A stretch of 64,000 nt of DNA from Cupriavidus sp. WGlv3 (GTDB lineage Bacteria > Pseudomonadota > Gammaproteobacteria > Burkholderiales > Burkholderiaceae), in assembly GCF_023952475.1 (NCBI RefSeq), contig NZ_JALHRX010000010.1, positions 62,001-126,000 of the forward strand. The letters are read 5' to 3'. The notes under the pieces were generated by a model. The model had not been told where the DNA came from. It searched no databases and was given only the letters and a program-made list of their open reading frames with translations. Position 1 is the first letter of the stretch. Each line of letters opens with the position of its first letter. A program made the position numbers and the translations under genes. Below, in pieces: positions 18,491 through 28,842 of the stretch.

Positions 18491-19578
18491 TGCCGGACAT
18501 GCATAAAGGAGGTTCGTCCGCCTACGTAGCGGGCGCGCAGAGAATTAGGGCCCTGCGTAGGTCCTTTTTTCTGGCCTTGTGTCTGAGCGCTGCCGCGGCC
18601 ACCGCGCAGCCTTCGGACAGTACGCTGAACCGACGCGACGCCACTGCCTGGCTCAACAAGATCCATAAAGCCGCACAGCGCGAGAACTATGTCGGCACGC
18701 TGATCTATCAGCGCGGCAGCGTCATGCACGCCTCGCGTATCCAGCATTACAGCGACCTCGTTCACAACGAATACGAGCGGCTGGAAACCCTCGACGGCAA
18801 GCCGCGCGAAGTGCTGCGCCAAAACGACGTGGTCCACAGCCTGATCCCTGAAGCCAAGCTGGTGGTGGTGGAAAAGCAGGAAGCCAAGGACCGCTTCCCG
18901 GCGCTGCTCGCCACCAACAAGAACGATGTGCTGGATCTGTACGACATGCGCAAGATGCCCGCCGAGCGCGTGGCCGGCATGGAGTGCGAGGTCTTCGCGC
19001 TGGAGCCGCACGATGCCGCGCGCTACGCGGTGCGGCTGTGGGCAGAGAAAAACTCCGGCCTGCTGATGCGCGCGCAGACCATCGGCGACGGCGGCAAGGT
19101 GCTGGAGCAGGTGGCGTTCTCGCAGGTGCAGATCGGCGTCCCGTCCGAGAAACAGCGCATCCTTGGCGCGATCAAGAATTCCAGCAGCTGGAATCAATAT
19201 GAGGTGACCTACCAGCCGACCAACATCGCCGACGAGGGTTGGTCGATCGCGGTGCCGCTCAAGGGGTTCCAGAAGATCCGCGAGGTTCGCCGCCCGCTCG
19301 GCGAGTTGCGCGCGCCGAACCCGGGCAATGCCCGCGGGCAGGTGTTCGAAGTGCTGCAGGTCGTCTACAGCGACGGGCTGACCGGCCTGTCGGTCTTTAT
19401 TGAGCCGGTTTCCGAGCAACGCGTGCGCCGCGAAGGCGTGGCCGCGCTCGGCGCGACCCAAGTCGTGGTGCGCCGGGTTGCCGATTTCTGGATCACCGTG
19501 GTGGGCGAGGTGCCGGCGAGCACCGTGCGCCAGTTTGCGACGGCCGTAGAGTACCGTCCGCCCAAGACGGTACACTGA
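18490..19578 (+). CDS. mucB: Periplasmic negative regulator MucB/RseB
   Basis: Binds the periplasmic tail of RseA/MucA and protects it from cleavage; it also resembles lipoprotein-binding folds. 362 residues with a signal peptide (hydrophobic core LALCLSAAAATA, about residues 27-40). The N-terminal RseB domain contains the conserved NYVGTLIYQRG and HEYERL-type pattern (here HNEYERLETLDG), and the C-terminal domain ends with VVGEVPASTVRQFA. The start ATG at 18490 overlaps the rseA stop, indicating coupled translation. Confidence 0.92.
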   Translation: MPDMHKGGSSAYVAGAQRIRALRRSFFLALCLSAAAATAQPSDSTLNRRDATAWLNKIHKAAQRENYVGTLIYQRGSVMHASRIQHYSDLVHNEYERLETLDGKPREVLRQNDVVHSLIPEAKLVVVEKQEAKDRFPALLATNKNDVLDLYDMRKMPAERVAGMECEVFALEPHDAARYAVRLWAEKNSGLLMRAQTIGDGGKVLEQVAFSQVQIGVPSEKQRILGAIKNSSSWNQYEVTYQPTNIADEGWSIAVPLKGFQKIREVRRPLGELRAPNPGNARGQVFEVLQVVYSDGLTGLSVFIEPVSEQRVRREGVAALGATQVVVRRVADFWITVVGEVPASTVRQFATAVEYRPPKTVH

Positions 19579-19708
19579 GCGTGAGCAGGTGCAGCCGGCG
19601 TCCGGATTTCGTCCGGGGCCGGCCCCATGAAACCTGCCCAGGGGTCCCCCGTCACGGGATCACATCCAGTCGGTTTTTCTTCTTTTCGCTGAATCCCGGG
19701 AGTTGTCG

Positions 19709-21196
19709 ATGATGTTCAGATCTCCAGCCCTGGCGCGGGCCGTGGTCATGGCTGCCATGGTGCTGCTCGGCCCGACCGTTGCCGAAGTCAGCCACGCCCA
19801 GGCCGCTGCCTCCAATTACAACCTGCCCGACTTCACTGACCTGGTGGAGAAGGCCAGCCCGGCCGTGGTCAATATCCGCACCACCGAACTGGTGCGCCAG
19901 CGCGGCGTGCCGGGCGGCGACGACGAGATGGCCGAATTCTTCCGCCGCTTCTTCGGCGTGCCGATGCCCGGCGCCCCGGCGCCCGGCACCCCGCCGCGCC
20001 GCGGTCAGCCGCCGCAGCAGGAAGAGCAGAGCCGCGGCGTGGGCTCGGGCTTCATCATCAGCCAGGATGGCTATGTGATGACCAACGCGCACGTGGTCGC
20101 CGACGCCGAGACCATCTACGTGACGCTGCCGGACAAGCGCGAGTTCAAGGCCAAGCTCATCGGTTCCGACAAGCGCACCGACGTGGCGCTGCTCAAGGTC
20201 GAGGCCAGCGGGCTGCCGCGCCTGCCGCTGGGCGATTCCAACAAGGTCCGCGCCGGCGAGTGGGTGCTGGCGATCGGCTCGCCGTTCGGTCTGGACAACA
20301 GCGTGACCGCCGGCATCGTCTCGGCCAAGGGCCGCGACACCGGCGACTACCTGCCGTTCATCCAGACCGACGTCGCGGTCAATCCCGGCAATTCCGGCGG
20401 GCCGCTGATCAACCTGCGCGGCGAAGTGATCGGCATCAACTCGCAGATCTACAGCCGCAGCGGCGGCTACATGGGGATTTCGTTCGCGATCCCGATCGAC
20501 GAGGCCATGCGCGTGTCGGAGCAGCTCAAGTCTTCCGGGCGCGTGACGCGCGGCCGCATTGCCGTGGCAATCGGCGACGTCACCAAGGAAGTTGCCGATT
20601 CGCTGGGCCTGGGCCGCGCGCGCGGTGCGCTGGTCGGCAGCGTCGAGCCGGGCGGTCCCGCCGAGAAAGCGGGCATCGAGGCGGGCGACATCATCCTGAA
20701 GTTCAATGGCCGCGATATCGAGCGGGCCTCGGACCTGCCGCGCATGGTTGGCGAGACCAAGCCCGGCACGCGCGTGCCGCTGCAGCTGTGGCGCAAGGGC
20801 GCGACCCGGGAGGTCAGCATCACCGTCACCGAGCTGGAGCCGGACGGCAAGGCCCGCGCCCGCAGCGGGGCGGCGCCCAAGGACGACAGCGCGCCGCAGG
20901 CCGGCAAGCCCAACGCGCTGGGCCTGGTGGTCAGCGACCTGCCCGAGGCGCGCCTGAAAGAGCTCAAGCTCAAGTCCGGCGTCGAGGTCGAAGTGGCCGA
21001 CGGCCCGGCGTTGCGTGCCGGCATCCGTCCGGGCGACATCATCCTGCGCCTGGGCGACACCGACGTGGCCAACGCGCGCCAGTTCAACGAGCTGGTGCGC
21101 GGCCTGGACAAGAGTCGGATCGCCGCAGTGTTCGTGCGGCGCGGCGACGCCACCCAGGTGCTGACGCTGCGCCCCGGCGCCGCCTCGGCGCGCTGA
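19709..21196 (+). CDS. mucD: Periplasmic serine protease MucD/DegP family (Do)
   Basis: HtrA-type protease/chaperone of envelope stress, 495 residues. A signal peptide (about 1-32) is followed by a linker rich in Pro and Gln and the trypsin-like domain with His128 (NAHVV), Asp158 (RTDVALLKV) and Ser229 (NPGNSGGPL). Two PDZ domains follow at about 270-370 and 400-490. The GGGAG at 19697-19702 fits the ATG at 19709; a TTG at 19703 is also possible. Completes the rpoE-rseA-mucB-mucD module. Confidence 0.95.
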   Translation: MMFRSPALARAVVMAAMVLLGPTVAEVSHAQAAASNYNLPDFTDLVEKASPAVVNIRTTELVRQRGVPGGDDEMAEFFRRFFGVPMPGAPAPGTPPRRGQPPQQEEQSRGVGSGFIISQDGYVMTNAHVVADAETIYVTLPDKREFKAKLIGSDKRTDVALLKVEASGLPRLPLGDSNKVRAGEWVLAIGSPFGLDNSVTAGIVSAKGRDTGDYLPFIQTDVAVNPGNSGGPLINLRGEVIGINSQIYSRSGGYMGISFAIPIDEAMRVSEQLKSSGRVTRGRIAVAIGDVTKEVADSLGLGRARGALVGSVEPGGPAEKAGIEAGDIILKFNGRDIERASDLPRMVGETKPGTRVPLQLWRKGATREVSITVTELEPDGKARARSGAAPKDDSAPQAGKPNALGLVVSDLPEARLKELKLKSGVEVEVADGPALRAGIRPGDIILRLGDTDVANARQFNELVRGLDKSRIAAVFVRRGDATQVLTLRPGAASAR

Positions 21197-21208
21197 TCTC
21201 GCCTCGCC

Positions 21209-21514
21209 ATGGCCGCTACGCCCGCGCTGACGCTGTACGGCCGGGCGTACTGCCACCTTTGCGAAGACATGAAAGTCGCGCTGGAGCCGCTCCGGCGCGA
21301 TTTTTCTTTCATCCTTCATGAAGTCGATGTCGACGCCGATGTCGCGCTGGAGGCGCGCTTTGGCGAGCTGGTACCGGTGCTGATGCCCGGCACGCCGGCG
21401 GACTTGTCGGCAGACTCGTCGGCAAATGCCGAGCCGCTTTGTCACTATTTCCTGGACGAGGCGGCGACGAGGGTATGGCTTGCCGCACATGGCGCCGCGC
21501 GCACCGACCGCTGA
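21209..21514 (+). CDS. Glutaredoxin family protein (thioredoxin fold, CHLC)
   Basis: 101-residue small thiol protein with the redox motif YCHLC at residues about 14-18, in the position of CPYC in glutaredoxins, a cis-proline region VPVLMPG, and a C-terminal helix ending in a basic tail. It matches the DUF836/glutaredoxin-like group usually found between mucD and lepA in betaproteobacteria. The start ATG at 21209 is 12 bases after the mucD stop. Partner and substrate unknown. The LSADSSANAE insertion after the proline loop is less usual. Confidence 0.8.
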   Translation: MAATPALTLYGRAYCHLCEDMKVALEPLRRDFSFILHEVDVDADVALEARFGELVPVLMPGTPADLSADSSANAEPLCHYFLDEAATRVWLAAHGAARTDR

Positions 21515-21707
21515 GCGCCGCCGGCATCCGTGCCACGTCACCATTTGACGACCCGGAAGTCATTGAAAATCCGGTAAAATTGCGGATTGGCGCAAAAATT
21601 GCACCCCCGAACCCGCGGTATGCCCGCGCACGCCTTGCGGCGCGCGGCGCCCGGCCGCTCACGCTTGTTGCCGCCCGGGCTTTCAGCCGGCGCTTCCTGA
21701 ACACTAG

Positions 21708-23501
21708 ATGGACCATATCCGTAATTTCTCGATCATTGCCCACATCGACCATGGGAAGTCCACCCTGGCCGACCGGATCATTCAGCTTTGTGGAGGGCTG
21801 TCGGATCGGGAGATGGAAGCGCAGGTTCTCGACTCGATGGATATCGAGAAAGAGCGCGGCATCACCATCAAGGCGCAGACCGCCGCGCTGAGCTACAAGG
21901 CGCGCGACGGCAAGATTTATAACCTGAACCTGATCGACACCCCGGGACACGTCGACTTCAGCTATGAAGTCAGCCGCTCGCTGTCCGCCTGCGAAGGCGC
22001 GCTGCTGGTGGTCGACGCCTCGCAGGGGGTTGAGGCGCAGACCGTCGCCAACTGCTACACCGCGATCGAACTGGGCGTGGAAGTGGTGCCGGTGCTGAAC
22101 AAGATCGACCTGCCGCAGGCCGACCCGGACAACGCGATCCAGGAGATCGAGGACGTCATCGGCATCGACGCGCAGGATGCCACGCCGTGCTCGGCCAAGA
22201 CCGGGCAGGGCGTGCAGGACGTGATCGAGGCGCTGATCGCCAAGGTGCCGCCGCCCAAGGGCGATGCCGACGCGCCGCTGCAGGCGCTGATCATCGACTC
22301 GTGGTTCGACAACTACGTCGGCGTGGTAATGCTGGTGCGCGTGGTCAACGGCACGCTGCGCACCAAGGACAAAGTGCTGCTGATGGCTACCGGCGCGCAG
22401 CACCTGGTCGAGCAGGTGGGCGTGTTCACGCCCAAGTCGATCCAGCGCGACGCGCTGACCGCCGGGCAGGTGGGCTTTGTCATTGCCGGCATCAAGGAAC
22501 TGAAGGCGGCCAAGGTCGGCGACACCATCACCACCGTGCAGCGCAAGGCCGAAGCGCCGCTGCCGGGCTTCAAGGAAGTCAAGCCGCAGGTGTTTGCCGG
22601 CCTGTATCCGGTGGAAGCCAACCAATACGAGGCGCTGCGTGAATCGCTGGAAAAGCTGCGCCTGAACGACGCTTCGCTGATGTTCGAGCCGGAGGTGTCG
22701 CAGGCGCTCGGCTTTGGCTTCCGCTGCGGCTTCCTTGGCCTGCTGCACATGGAAATCGTGCAGGAGCGCCTGGAGCGCGAGTTCGACATGGACCTGATCA
22801 CGACCGCGCCGACGGTGGTGTACCAGGTCGAGATGCGCGACGGCACCATGATGACCGTCGAAAATCCGGCGAAGATGCCCGACCCGAGCAAGATCGAGGC
22901 GATCCTGGAGCCGATTGTCACCGTTAACCTGTATATGCCGCAGGAATATGTCGGCTCGGTGATCACGCTTTGCACGCAAAAGCGCGGCTCGCAAATCAAT
23001 ATGAGCTACCACGGCAAGCAGGTGCAGCTGACCTACGAGATCCCGATGGCGGAGATCGTGATGGATTTCTTCGATCGCCTTAAGTCGGTGTCGCGCGGCT
23101 ATGCGTCGATGGACTACGAGTTCAAGGAATATCGGCCGTCCGACGTGGTCAAGGTCGATATCCTGATCAACAGCGACAAGGTCGACGCGCTGTCGGTGAT
23201 CGTGCACCGCTCCAATTCGCAATACCGCGGGCGCGAAGTCGCGGCGAAGATGCGTGAGATCATTCCGCGCCAGATGTATGACGTGGCGATCCAGGCCGCC
23301 ATCGGCTCCAACATCATCGCGCGCGAAAACGTCAAGGCGCTGCGCAAGAACGTGCTGGCCAAGTGCTACGGCGGCGATATCTCGCGCAAGAAGAAGCTGC
23401 TGGAAAAGCAGAAGGCAGGCAAGAAGCGGATGAAGCAGGTCGGTACCGTCGAGATTCCGCAAGAGGCCTTCCTGGCCATCCTGCAAGTCGACGACAAGTA
23501 A
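21708..23501 (+). CDS. lepA: Elongation factor 4 (LepA)
   Basis: Ribosome-associated GTPase linked to initiation and back-translocation, 597 residues, the usual length. G1 [14 protein letters not shown]2 region [11 protein letters not shown]3 DTPGHVDF, G4 NKIDLP and G5 CSAKTG are all intact. Domains II and III follow, and the LepA-specific C-terminal domain contains [19 protein letters not shown]. The ATG at 21708 opens [17 protein letters not shown] 100-base gap leads to lepB; lepA-lepB is a conserved pair. Confidence 0.97.
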   Translation: MDHIRNFSIIAHIDHGKSTLADRIIQLCGGLSDREMEAQVLDSMDIEKERGITIKAQTAALSYKARDGKIYNLNLIDTPGHVDFSYEVSRSLSACEGALLVVDASQGVEAQTVANCYTAIELGVEVVPVLNKIDLPQADPDNAIQEIEDVIGIDAQDATPCSAKTGQGVQDVIEALIAKVPPPKGDADAPLQALIIDSWFDNYVGVVMLVRVVNGTLRTKDKVLLMATGAQHLVEQVGVFTPKSIQRDALTAGQVGFVIAGIKELKAAKVGDTITTVQRKAEAPLPGFKEVKPQVFAGLYPVEANQYEALRESLEKLRLNDASLMFEPEVSQALGFGFRCGFLGLLHMEIVQERLEREFDMDLITTAPTVVYQVEMRDGTMMTVENPAKMPDPSKIEAILEPIVTVNLYMPQEYVGSVITLCTQKRGSQINMSYHGKQVQLTYEIPMAEIVMDFFDRLKSVSRGYASMDYEFKEYRPSDVVKVDILINSDKVDALSVIVHRSNSQYRGREVAAKMREIIPRQMYDVAIQAAIGSNIIARENVKALRKNVLAKCYGGDISRKKKLLEKQKAGKKRMKQVGTVEIPQEAFLAILQVDDK

Positions 23502-23600
23502 ATTGCCGCGGCCAGGGCAGTGGCAGGACGACGTCCGGCACCCTTGCTGGCGTGGTGACAGAACAGGCTGTACCAGGATTTCCAAGAACCAGAAGCCGTC

Positions 23601-24500
23601 ATGAATTTTGCACTGATCCTTTTTGTGCTGGTGGTGATTACGGGCGTGGCGTGGGTGGCCGACAAGCTCGTGTTCGAGCGGCAGCGCCGCTCTTCGGCGC
23701 GGCTCGCGCTGGCCGAGTTTGATACGCAGCAGGGCCGTCTGCAAGGCAGCTTCGGCGCCGCAGATGCCGATGCCACGCGCAAGCGCCTGGCCGAAGAAAA
23801 ACTGCGCCAGCCGTGGTGGCTGGAGTATTCGGCCAGTTTCTTCCCGGTGATTCTGGCGGTGTTCGTGCTGCGCTCCTTCGTCGTCGAGCCGTTCAAGATC
23901 CCGTCCGGCTCGATGATCCCGACGCTGCTGATCGGCGACTTCATCCTCGTCAACAAGTACGAGTACGGCATCCGCCTGCCGGTGGTGAACAAGAAGGTCA
24001 TGGACATGGGCGAGCCCCAGCGCGGCGACGTGATGGTGTTCCGCTACCCGAAGGACCCGTCGCTCGACTACATCAAGCGCGTGATCGGCGTGCCCGGCGA
24101 TGTGGTGCAGTACGCCAACAAGCGGCTGACCATCAACGGCAAGCCGGCCGAGTACACCACGTTGCCCGACTTCCTCGACGAGGAGCGCCTGGCCTATTCG
24201 CGGCATTTCCGCGAAAAGCTCCCGGGCGGCGTCGATCATGGCATCCTGAACGACGCTGATCGGCCCGCCTTTATCGCCGGCGCGGATCCGGATTTTCCAT
24301 ACCGCGACAACTGCACCTACAATCAACAGGGTGTGACTTGCAAGGTACCTGCAGGTCACTATTTCGTCATGGGCGACAACCGCGACAACAGCCTCGACTC
24401 CCGTTACTGGGGCTTCGTGCCGGACCAAAACATTGTCGGCAAGGCGTTCGTGATCTGGATGAACCTGGGCAATTTCGGACGCGTGGGATCGTTTAAATAA
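23601..24500 (+). CDS. lepB: Signal peptidase I
   Basis: Membrane protease that cleaves signal peptides of exported proteins. 299 residues. Two membrane helices (about 3-20 and 79-93) are joined by a charged loop, the usual LepB topology. The nucleophile is Ser104 (KIPSGSMIPTLL) and the general base Lys159 (YIKRVIGVPGD); the GDNRDNSLDSRYWG box E is near residue 255. The start ATG at 23601 gives MNFALILFVLVVITG. A DUF4845 gene and rnc follow in the same direction. Confidence 0.96.
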   Translation: MNFALILFVLVVITGVAWVADKLVFERQRRSSARLALAEFDTQQGRLQGSFGAADADATRKRLAEEKLRQPWWLEYSASFFPVILAVFVLRSFVVEPFKIPSGSMIPTLLIGDFILVNKYEYGIRLPVVNKKVMDMGEPQRGDVMVFRYPKDPSLDYIKRVIGVPGDVVQYANKRLTINGKPAEYTTLPDFLDEERLAYSRHFREKLPGGVDHGILNDADRPAFIAGADPDFPYRDNCTYNQQGVTCKVPAGHYFVMGDNRDNSLDSRYWGFVPDQNIVGKAFVIWMNLGNFGRVGSFK

Positions 24501-24546
24501 GTATCTCCGCGGCGCAAGAACACTCAACAAAAAGAGGGCAGGCGCG

Positions 24547-24942
24547 ATGGGTCGATTTGGGAAGGTGGGGGCAGGGAACCGTCCGGCACGGCGCCGGGTT
24601 GGCGCCGGCGGGTTTTCCGTGTGGACGCTGCTGGTGATCGTGGTGTTCGTGGTCGGCGTGGCCTTGCCGGCGCTGCGCGCGATCCCGAGCCTGGTGGAAT
24701 ATTTTTCGGTCAAGCGCGCCGCCGGCTATGCCAAGCAGCGCGCCGCCAATAAACGTGAAGTGGTCGAATTCTTCGAGAAGCAGGCCGCCATCGACCGCAT
24801 TACCGCGGTCAAGGGCGAAGACCTGCTGATCCGGGAAGACGATAACGGCACCATCCAGTCGGTCGATTTCTCGTACCGCACCGAGGTGCCTGTCTACGGA
24901 CCCCTGAGCCTGTTGATTACCTATTCAGGAACGCAGCATTGA
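24547..24942 (+). CDS. DUF4845 membrane protein
   Basis: 131 residues with one N-terminal membrane helix (about residues 23-45, [19 protein letters not shown]) after a basic cytoplasmic segment, then a small extracytoplasmic domain. Members of this family sit between lepB and rnc in many beta- and gammaproteobacteria; function is unknown. The stop codon is one base before the rnc start, so translation is probably coupled. The alternating polar/hydrophobic [18 protein letters not shown] region is typical of the family. Confidence 0.8.
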   Translation: MGRFGKVGAGNRPARRRVGAGGFSVWTLLVIVVFVVGVALPALRAIPSLVEYFSVKRAAGYAKQRAANKREVVEFFEKQAAIDRITAVKGEDLLIREDDNGTIQSVDFSYRTEVPVYGPLSLLITYSGTQH

Positions 24943-24943
24943 T

Positions 24944-25714
24944 ATGAACCTCGACGCCTTGCAGCAACGACTCGGCTACCGATTCAGCAAGCCCGAATTG
25001 CTGCAACAGGCGCTGACGCACCGCAGCCACAGCGCCCAGCACAATGAACGCCTGGAGTTCCTCGGCGACTCGGTGCTCAACTGCGCCGTGGCCGACATGC
25101 TCTATGGCATGTTCGGCAAGCTCGACGAGGGCGACCTGTCGCGGGTGCGGGCCAACCTGGTCAAGCAGCAGGCGCTGTACGAGATCGCCCAGATGCTGCA
25201 GTTGTCCGATACCCTGCGTCTGGGCGAGGGCGAGCTGAAGAGCGGCGGTTTTCGCCGCCCCTCGATCCTGGCCGATGCGCTCGAAGCCATCGTCGGCGCG
25301 GTATTCCTCGACGCCGGCTTCGATGCCGCGCGGGCGCTGATCCGCAAGCTCTATATCCCGATCCTGGAGCAGGTGGACCCGCGCACGCTGGGCAAGGACG
25401 CCAAGACCCTGCTGCAGGAATATTTGCAGGGCCACAAGATTGCCCTGCCGCAATATAACGTAATCGCCACACACGGTGCCGCGCACAGCCAGCAGTTTGA
25501 AGTCGAGTGCACCGTGCCTAAACTGGAAGTCCGGGTGTTCGGCACCGGCGCGTCGCGGCGCGCCGCCGAGCAGGCCGCCGCCAAGCTGGCGCTGGATGAA
25601 GTCCAGAAGCTGGTGCCGCAGCTGCTCAAGCGCAGCCGCGCCGAGCGTACCGGCAAGACCCGCAAGCAACCCCAGCCGCAGGACCCGCAGCTGTCTCTCA
25701 GGTTGAAGGAATGA
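24944..25714 (+). CDS. rnc: Ribonuclease III
   Basis: Double-strand-specific RNase processing rRNA precursors and mRNAs, 256 residues. The signature [16 protein letters not shown] (about 34-49) holds the metal-binding acidic residues, with the second set around [15 protein letters not shown]. The C-terminal dsRNA-binding domain covers about 155-225 ([10 protein letters not shown] through [14 protein letters not shown]). A short basic, Gln/Pro-rich extension follows. It overlaps era by 4 bases (ATGA), the common rnc-era coupling. Confidence 0.97.
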   Translation: MNLDALQQRLGYRFSKPELLQQALTHRSHSAQHNERLEFLGDSVLNCAVADMLYGMFGKLDEGDLSRVRANLVKQQALYEIAQMLQLSDTLRLGEGELKSGGFRRPSILADALEAIVGAVFLDAGFDAARALIRKLYIPILEQVDPRTLGKDAKTLLQEYLQGHKIALPQYNVIATHGAAHSQQFEVECTVPKLEVRVFGTGASRRAAEQAAAKLALDEVQKLVPQLLKRSRAERTGKTRKQPQPQDPQLSLRLKE

Positions 25715-26646
25715 CCGAATCTACCCATCCGCAGCAAGACGCGGCGAATACCCCGGCCGCGGCGTTCCGCTGCGGCACCGTGGCCATCGTCGGCCGCCCC
25801 AACGTGGGCAAGTCCACGCTGATGAACGCGCTGGTCGGCCAGAAGATCAGCATCACCTCGCGCAAGGCGCAGACCACGCGGCATCGCATCGTCGGCATCC
25901 AGACCACCGATGACGCGCAGTACGTGTTCGTCGACACGCCGGGCTTCCAGACCCGCCACGCCAGCGCGCTGAACCGTTCGCTGAACCGGGCGGTCACGTC
26001 CACGCTGTCGTCGGTGGACCTGGTGCTGTTCGTGGTCGAGGCCGGTTACTACGGCGCCGACGACGAGAAGGTGCTGTCGCTGCTGCCGAAGAACACGCCG
26101 GTGCTGCTGGTGACCAACAAGCTCGACCGCATCGGCGAGAACCGCTCGGAAGTGATGATGCCCTTCCTGGAGAAGATGGGGCAGCTGTTCCCGTTCCGCG
26201 AAGTGGTGCCGATGTCGGCCAAGACCCGCGACCATATCGCGCGGCTGTTCGAGATCATCCGGCCTTACCTGCCGGAAGGCGAGCCGATGTACGACGCCGA
26301 CGCCATGACCGATCGCAGCGAGCGCTTCCTGGCATCGGAAATCATCCGCGAGAAGGTGTTCCGCTGGACCGGCGACGAGCTGCCGTACACCAGCACCGTA
26401 ATCATCGACAAGTTCGAGACCGAAGGCCGCCTGCGCCGGGTTTTTGCCACCATCCTGGTCGAGCGCGATGCGCACAAGGCCATGATCATCGGCAACAAGG
26501 GCAGCAAGCTCAAGCAGATCTCGACCGAGGCGCGCCTCGACATGGAAAAGCTGTTCGACGGCAAGGTCTACCTGGAAATGTGGATCAAGGTGAAGAGCGG
26601 CTGGGCCGACAACGAAGCCGGCCTGCGCGCATACGGCTACGAGTGA
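25711..26646 (+). CDS. era: GTPase Era
   Basis: Essential GTPase that binds the 3' end of 16S rRNA during 30S assembly. 311 residues. G1 [14 protein letters not shown] (about 30-43), G2 TTRHRIVG, G3 DTPGF, G4 TNKLD and a SAKT motif near 168 are present. The KH domain lies in the C-terminal third with [13 protein letters not shown]. There is an N-terminal extension of about 20 residues before the GTPase domain. recO begins 54 bases downstream, completing rnc-era-recO. Confidence 0.97.
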   Translation: MTESTHPQQDAANTPAAAFRCGTVAIVGRPNVGKSTLMNALVGQKISITSRKAQTTRHRIVGIQTTDDAQYVFVDTPGFQTRHASALNRSLNRAVTSTLSSVDLVLFVVEAGYYGADDEKVLSLLPKNTPVLLVTNKLDRIGENRSEVMMPFLEKMGQLFPFREVVPMSAKTRDHIARLFEIIRPYLPEGEPMYDADAMTDRSERFLASEIIREKVFRWTGDELPYTSTVIIDKFETEGRLRRVFATILVERDAHKAMIIGNKGSKLKQISTEARLDMEKLFDGKVYLEMWIKVKSGWADNEAGLRAYGYE

Positions 26647-26700
26647 GCCTGGCAACGATCCCGACGCCCAACCCGACAGCGAGCCCCCAGCGAGCGCCCC

Positions 26701-27588
26701 GTGAGCAAGACCGCTGACATCGCGCGCGCGCCCGCGCCCAAGGCCCGGCGCGCCGACCCCGTGGTCGACGAGGCCGCCGAACTGCTCGACAGCGGCGCGC
26801 TGCCCGGCATGGCCGACGCCGCCGCGCGCGCGATGATGGATCGCGCCATGCGCATCGTGCCGGCGCGGCCCGAATCGCGCGTGGCCGAGCAGCCCGGCTT
26901 CGTGCTGCACGCCTGGCCGTACCGCGAGACCAGCTTGATCCTGGACCTGTTCACGCGCGACTACGGCCGCATCTCGATGGTGGCCAAGGGCGCCAAGCGC
27001 CCGCACTCGGCGCTGCGCGCGGTGCTGCAGCACTTCCATCCGGTCTCGGTGTCATGGAGCGGCCGCGGCGAGGTCAAGACCCTGACCAAGGCAGAGTGGG
27101 TCGGCGGCATGCCGCCGCTGGCCGGCGACGCGCTGCTGTCGGCGTTCTACCTGAACGAACTGCTGATGCGCTTCTGCCCGCGCGAGGACGCGCATCCGGT
27201 GCTGTTCCGCCATTACCTGTCGACGCTGACGCGACTGGCGCATGGCGAGCCTGCCGGCCTGGTGCTGCGCAGCTTCGAGCGCGTGCTGCTGCAGGAAACC
27301 GGTTTTGCGGGGGCGTTCGATCAGTGCCTGAGCACCGGCGAGCGGGTGCTGCCGGGCCTCGACTATGTCTACCAGCCCGAGCGCGGCGTGCGCCGCGCCC
27401 AGCCGAGCGATCCGTCGACGTGGCCGGTGGTCTCGGGCCAGACCCTGCTGGACATGGCGCAGGACGACTACAGCCGCGCCCAGACCGCCGCGCAAAGCCG
27501 CGCGCTGATGCGGTTCCTGCTGCATTATTATCTGCAAGGCGCGCCGCTGAAGACGCGCCAGATACTGATCGACCTGCAGTATCTCTGA
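26701..27588 (+). CDS. recO: DNA repair protein RecO
   Basis: Recombination mediator that helps load RecA at gaps, 295 residues with start GTG at 26701. The first about 60 residues are an Ala-rich extension; the OB fold begins near [20 protein letters not shown], followed by [18 protein letters not shown] and the helical C-terminal domain. The zinc cysteines of some RecO proteins are absent, as often in this class. A start at an internal ATG near residue 39 or 43 would remove the extension; the long form is kept because recO of related genera also has an N-terminal extension. Confidence 0.88.
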   Translation: MSKTADIARAPAPKARRADPVVDEAAELLDSGALPGMADAAARAMMDRAMRIVPARPESRVAEQPGFVLHAWPYRETSLILDLFTRDYGRISMVAKGAKRPHSALRAVLQHFHPVSVSWSGRGEVKTLTKAEWVGGMPPLAGDALLSAFYLNELLMRFCPREDAHPVLFRHYLSTLTRLAHGEPAGLVLRSFERVLLQETGFAGAFDQCLSTGERVLPGLDYVYQPERGVRRAQPSDPSTWPVVSGQTLLDMAQDDYSRAQTAAQSRALMRFLLHYYLQGAPLKTRQILIDLQYL

Positions 27589-27626
27589 CCGACAAAAACC
27601 TCCGACTTACTCCTGCACCTGCTCGC

Positions 27627-28409
27627 ATGATCTTCCACGCAAATCCGGGCGTCATCGACCTTGGCGTCAATATCGACCACGTGGCCACGCTGCGCAACGC
27701 GCGCGGCACGGTGTACCCCGATCCCATTCGCGCCGCGCTGCTGGCGGAGCAGGCCGGCGCCGACCTGATCACGCTGCACCTGCGCGAAGACCGCCGCCAT
27801 ATCCGCGATGCCGACGTGCGCGCGCTGCGCCCGCAACTGGCCACGCGCATGAACCTGGAGTGCGCGATCACGCAGGAGATGCTCGACATCGCCTGCGAGA
27901 TCCGCCCGCAGGACGTGTGCCTGGTGCCGGAGCGCCGCGAAGAGGTGACCACCGAGGGCGGGCTGGACGTGGCCGGCCGCTTCGAGCAGGTCAAGGCTGC
28001 GTGCGCGCAGCTGGCCGGTGCCGGCATCCGCGTGTCGCTGTTCATCGATCCCGACGTGGACCAGATCGCCGCGGCCGCGGCCTGCGGTGCACCGGTGATC
28101 GAGCTGCATACCGGCCGCTATGCCGACGCGCATGCGCCTGACGAACAGGCGACCGAGTTCCGCCGCATCGCCGACGGCGCCGATGCCGGCCAGAAGCATG
28201 GCTTGGTGGTCAATGCCGGACACGGGCTGCACTACACCAACGTGCAGCCGATTGCGGCGCTGCCGGGCATCAAGGAGCTGAACATCGGCCATGCCATCGT
28301 CGCGCACGCGGTATTCGCGGGCTGGGAGAACGCCGTGCGCGAGATGAAGGCGATCATGGTGGCCGCGCGCCTGGGCACGCAATATCCGGCCGGGGGCACC
28401 CCGGCGTGA
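27627..28409 (+). CDS. pdxJ: Pyridoxine 5'-phosphate synthase PdxJ
   Basis: Last step of DXP-dependent vitamin B6 synthesis, condensing 1-deoxyxylulose 5-phosphate with 3-amino-2-oxopropyl phosphate. 260 residues from the ATG at 27627. The N-terminal [17 protein letters not shown] is the family signature, and [14 protein letters not shown] and the [11 protein letters not shown] phosphate-binding loop follow. Its last bases overlap the acpS GTG start (GTGA), so the two are coupled, the usual pdxJ-acpS pair. Confidence 0.96.
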   Translation: MIFHANPGVIDLGVNIDHVATLRNARGTVYPDPIRAALLAEQAGADLITLHLREDRRHIRDADVRALRPQLATRMNLECAITQEMLDIACEIRPQDVCLVPERREEVTTEGGLDVAGRFEQVKAACAQLAGAGIRVSLFIDPDVDQIAAAAACGAPVIELHTGRYADAHAPDEQATEFRRIADGADAGQKHGLVVNAGHGLHYTNVQPIAALPGIKELNIGHAIVAHAVFAGWENAVREMKAIMVAARLGTQYPAGGTPA

Positions 28410-28828
28410 TTTACGGCATCGGCACCGACATCATCCAGATCGCGCGCGTGCAGGGCGTGATGACGCGCACCAACGGCCGTTTCGCCGAAAAGGTGCTGGG
28501 CCCCGACGAGCTGGCCAAGTACCACGCCCGCAAGGCGCGTTCGGAAAAGCGCGGCCTGGCATTCCTGGCGACGCGCTTCGCGGCCAAGGAGGCGTTCTCC
28601 AAGGCGATCGGCCTGGGCATGCGCTGGCCGATGACGTGGCGCGCGATGGAACTGATGAACCTGCCTTCCGGCGAGCCCACCGCGGTGTGCCATGGCGAGC
28701 TGGCTGCGTGGCTGGCGGAACGCGGGCTGGTCGTGCGGGTCAGTGTCAGTGACGAACATGATTATGCAGTCGCCTTCGCCATTGCCGAGCGCAGCGGCGC
28801 GGCGGCGTCTCAACCTACAGCCTTGTGA
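28406..28828 (+). CDS. acpS: Holo-[acyl-carrier-protein] synthase
   Basis: Transfers 4'-phosphopantetheine from CoA to Ser37 of AcpP. 140 residues with start GTG at 28406. The magnesium-binding [15 protein letters not shown]-terminus and the [13 protein letters not shown] motif near residue 55 are complete. It lies between pdxJ and nagZ, both overlapped or nearly so, in a pdxJ-acpS-nagZ operon. It functionally links this block to the fab operon at 10-16 kb. Confidence 0.95.
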   Translation: MIYGIGTDIIQIARVQGVMTRTNGRFAEKVLGPDELAKYHARKARSEKRGLAFLATRFAAKEAFSKAIGLGMRWPMTWRAMELMNLPSGEPTAVCHGELAAWLAERGLVVRVSVSDEHDYAVAFAIAERSGAAASQPTAL

Positions 28829-28842
28829 ACCCAACCCCTTCC

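Noticed and set aside
19652-21544. - strand frame opposite mucD
   Set aside because: His/Asp/Gln-rich shadow with no start context; mucD on + has an intact catalytic triad.
21309-24713. Long - strand frame opposite lepA and lepB (1134 codons)
   Set aside because: Antisense to two certain genes; composition biased to Leu/His/Arg/Asp as expected from GC-rich complements, no motif.
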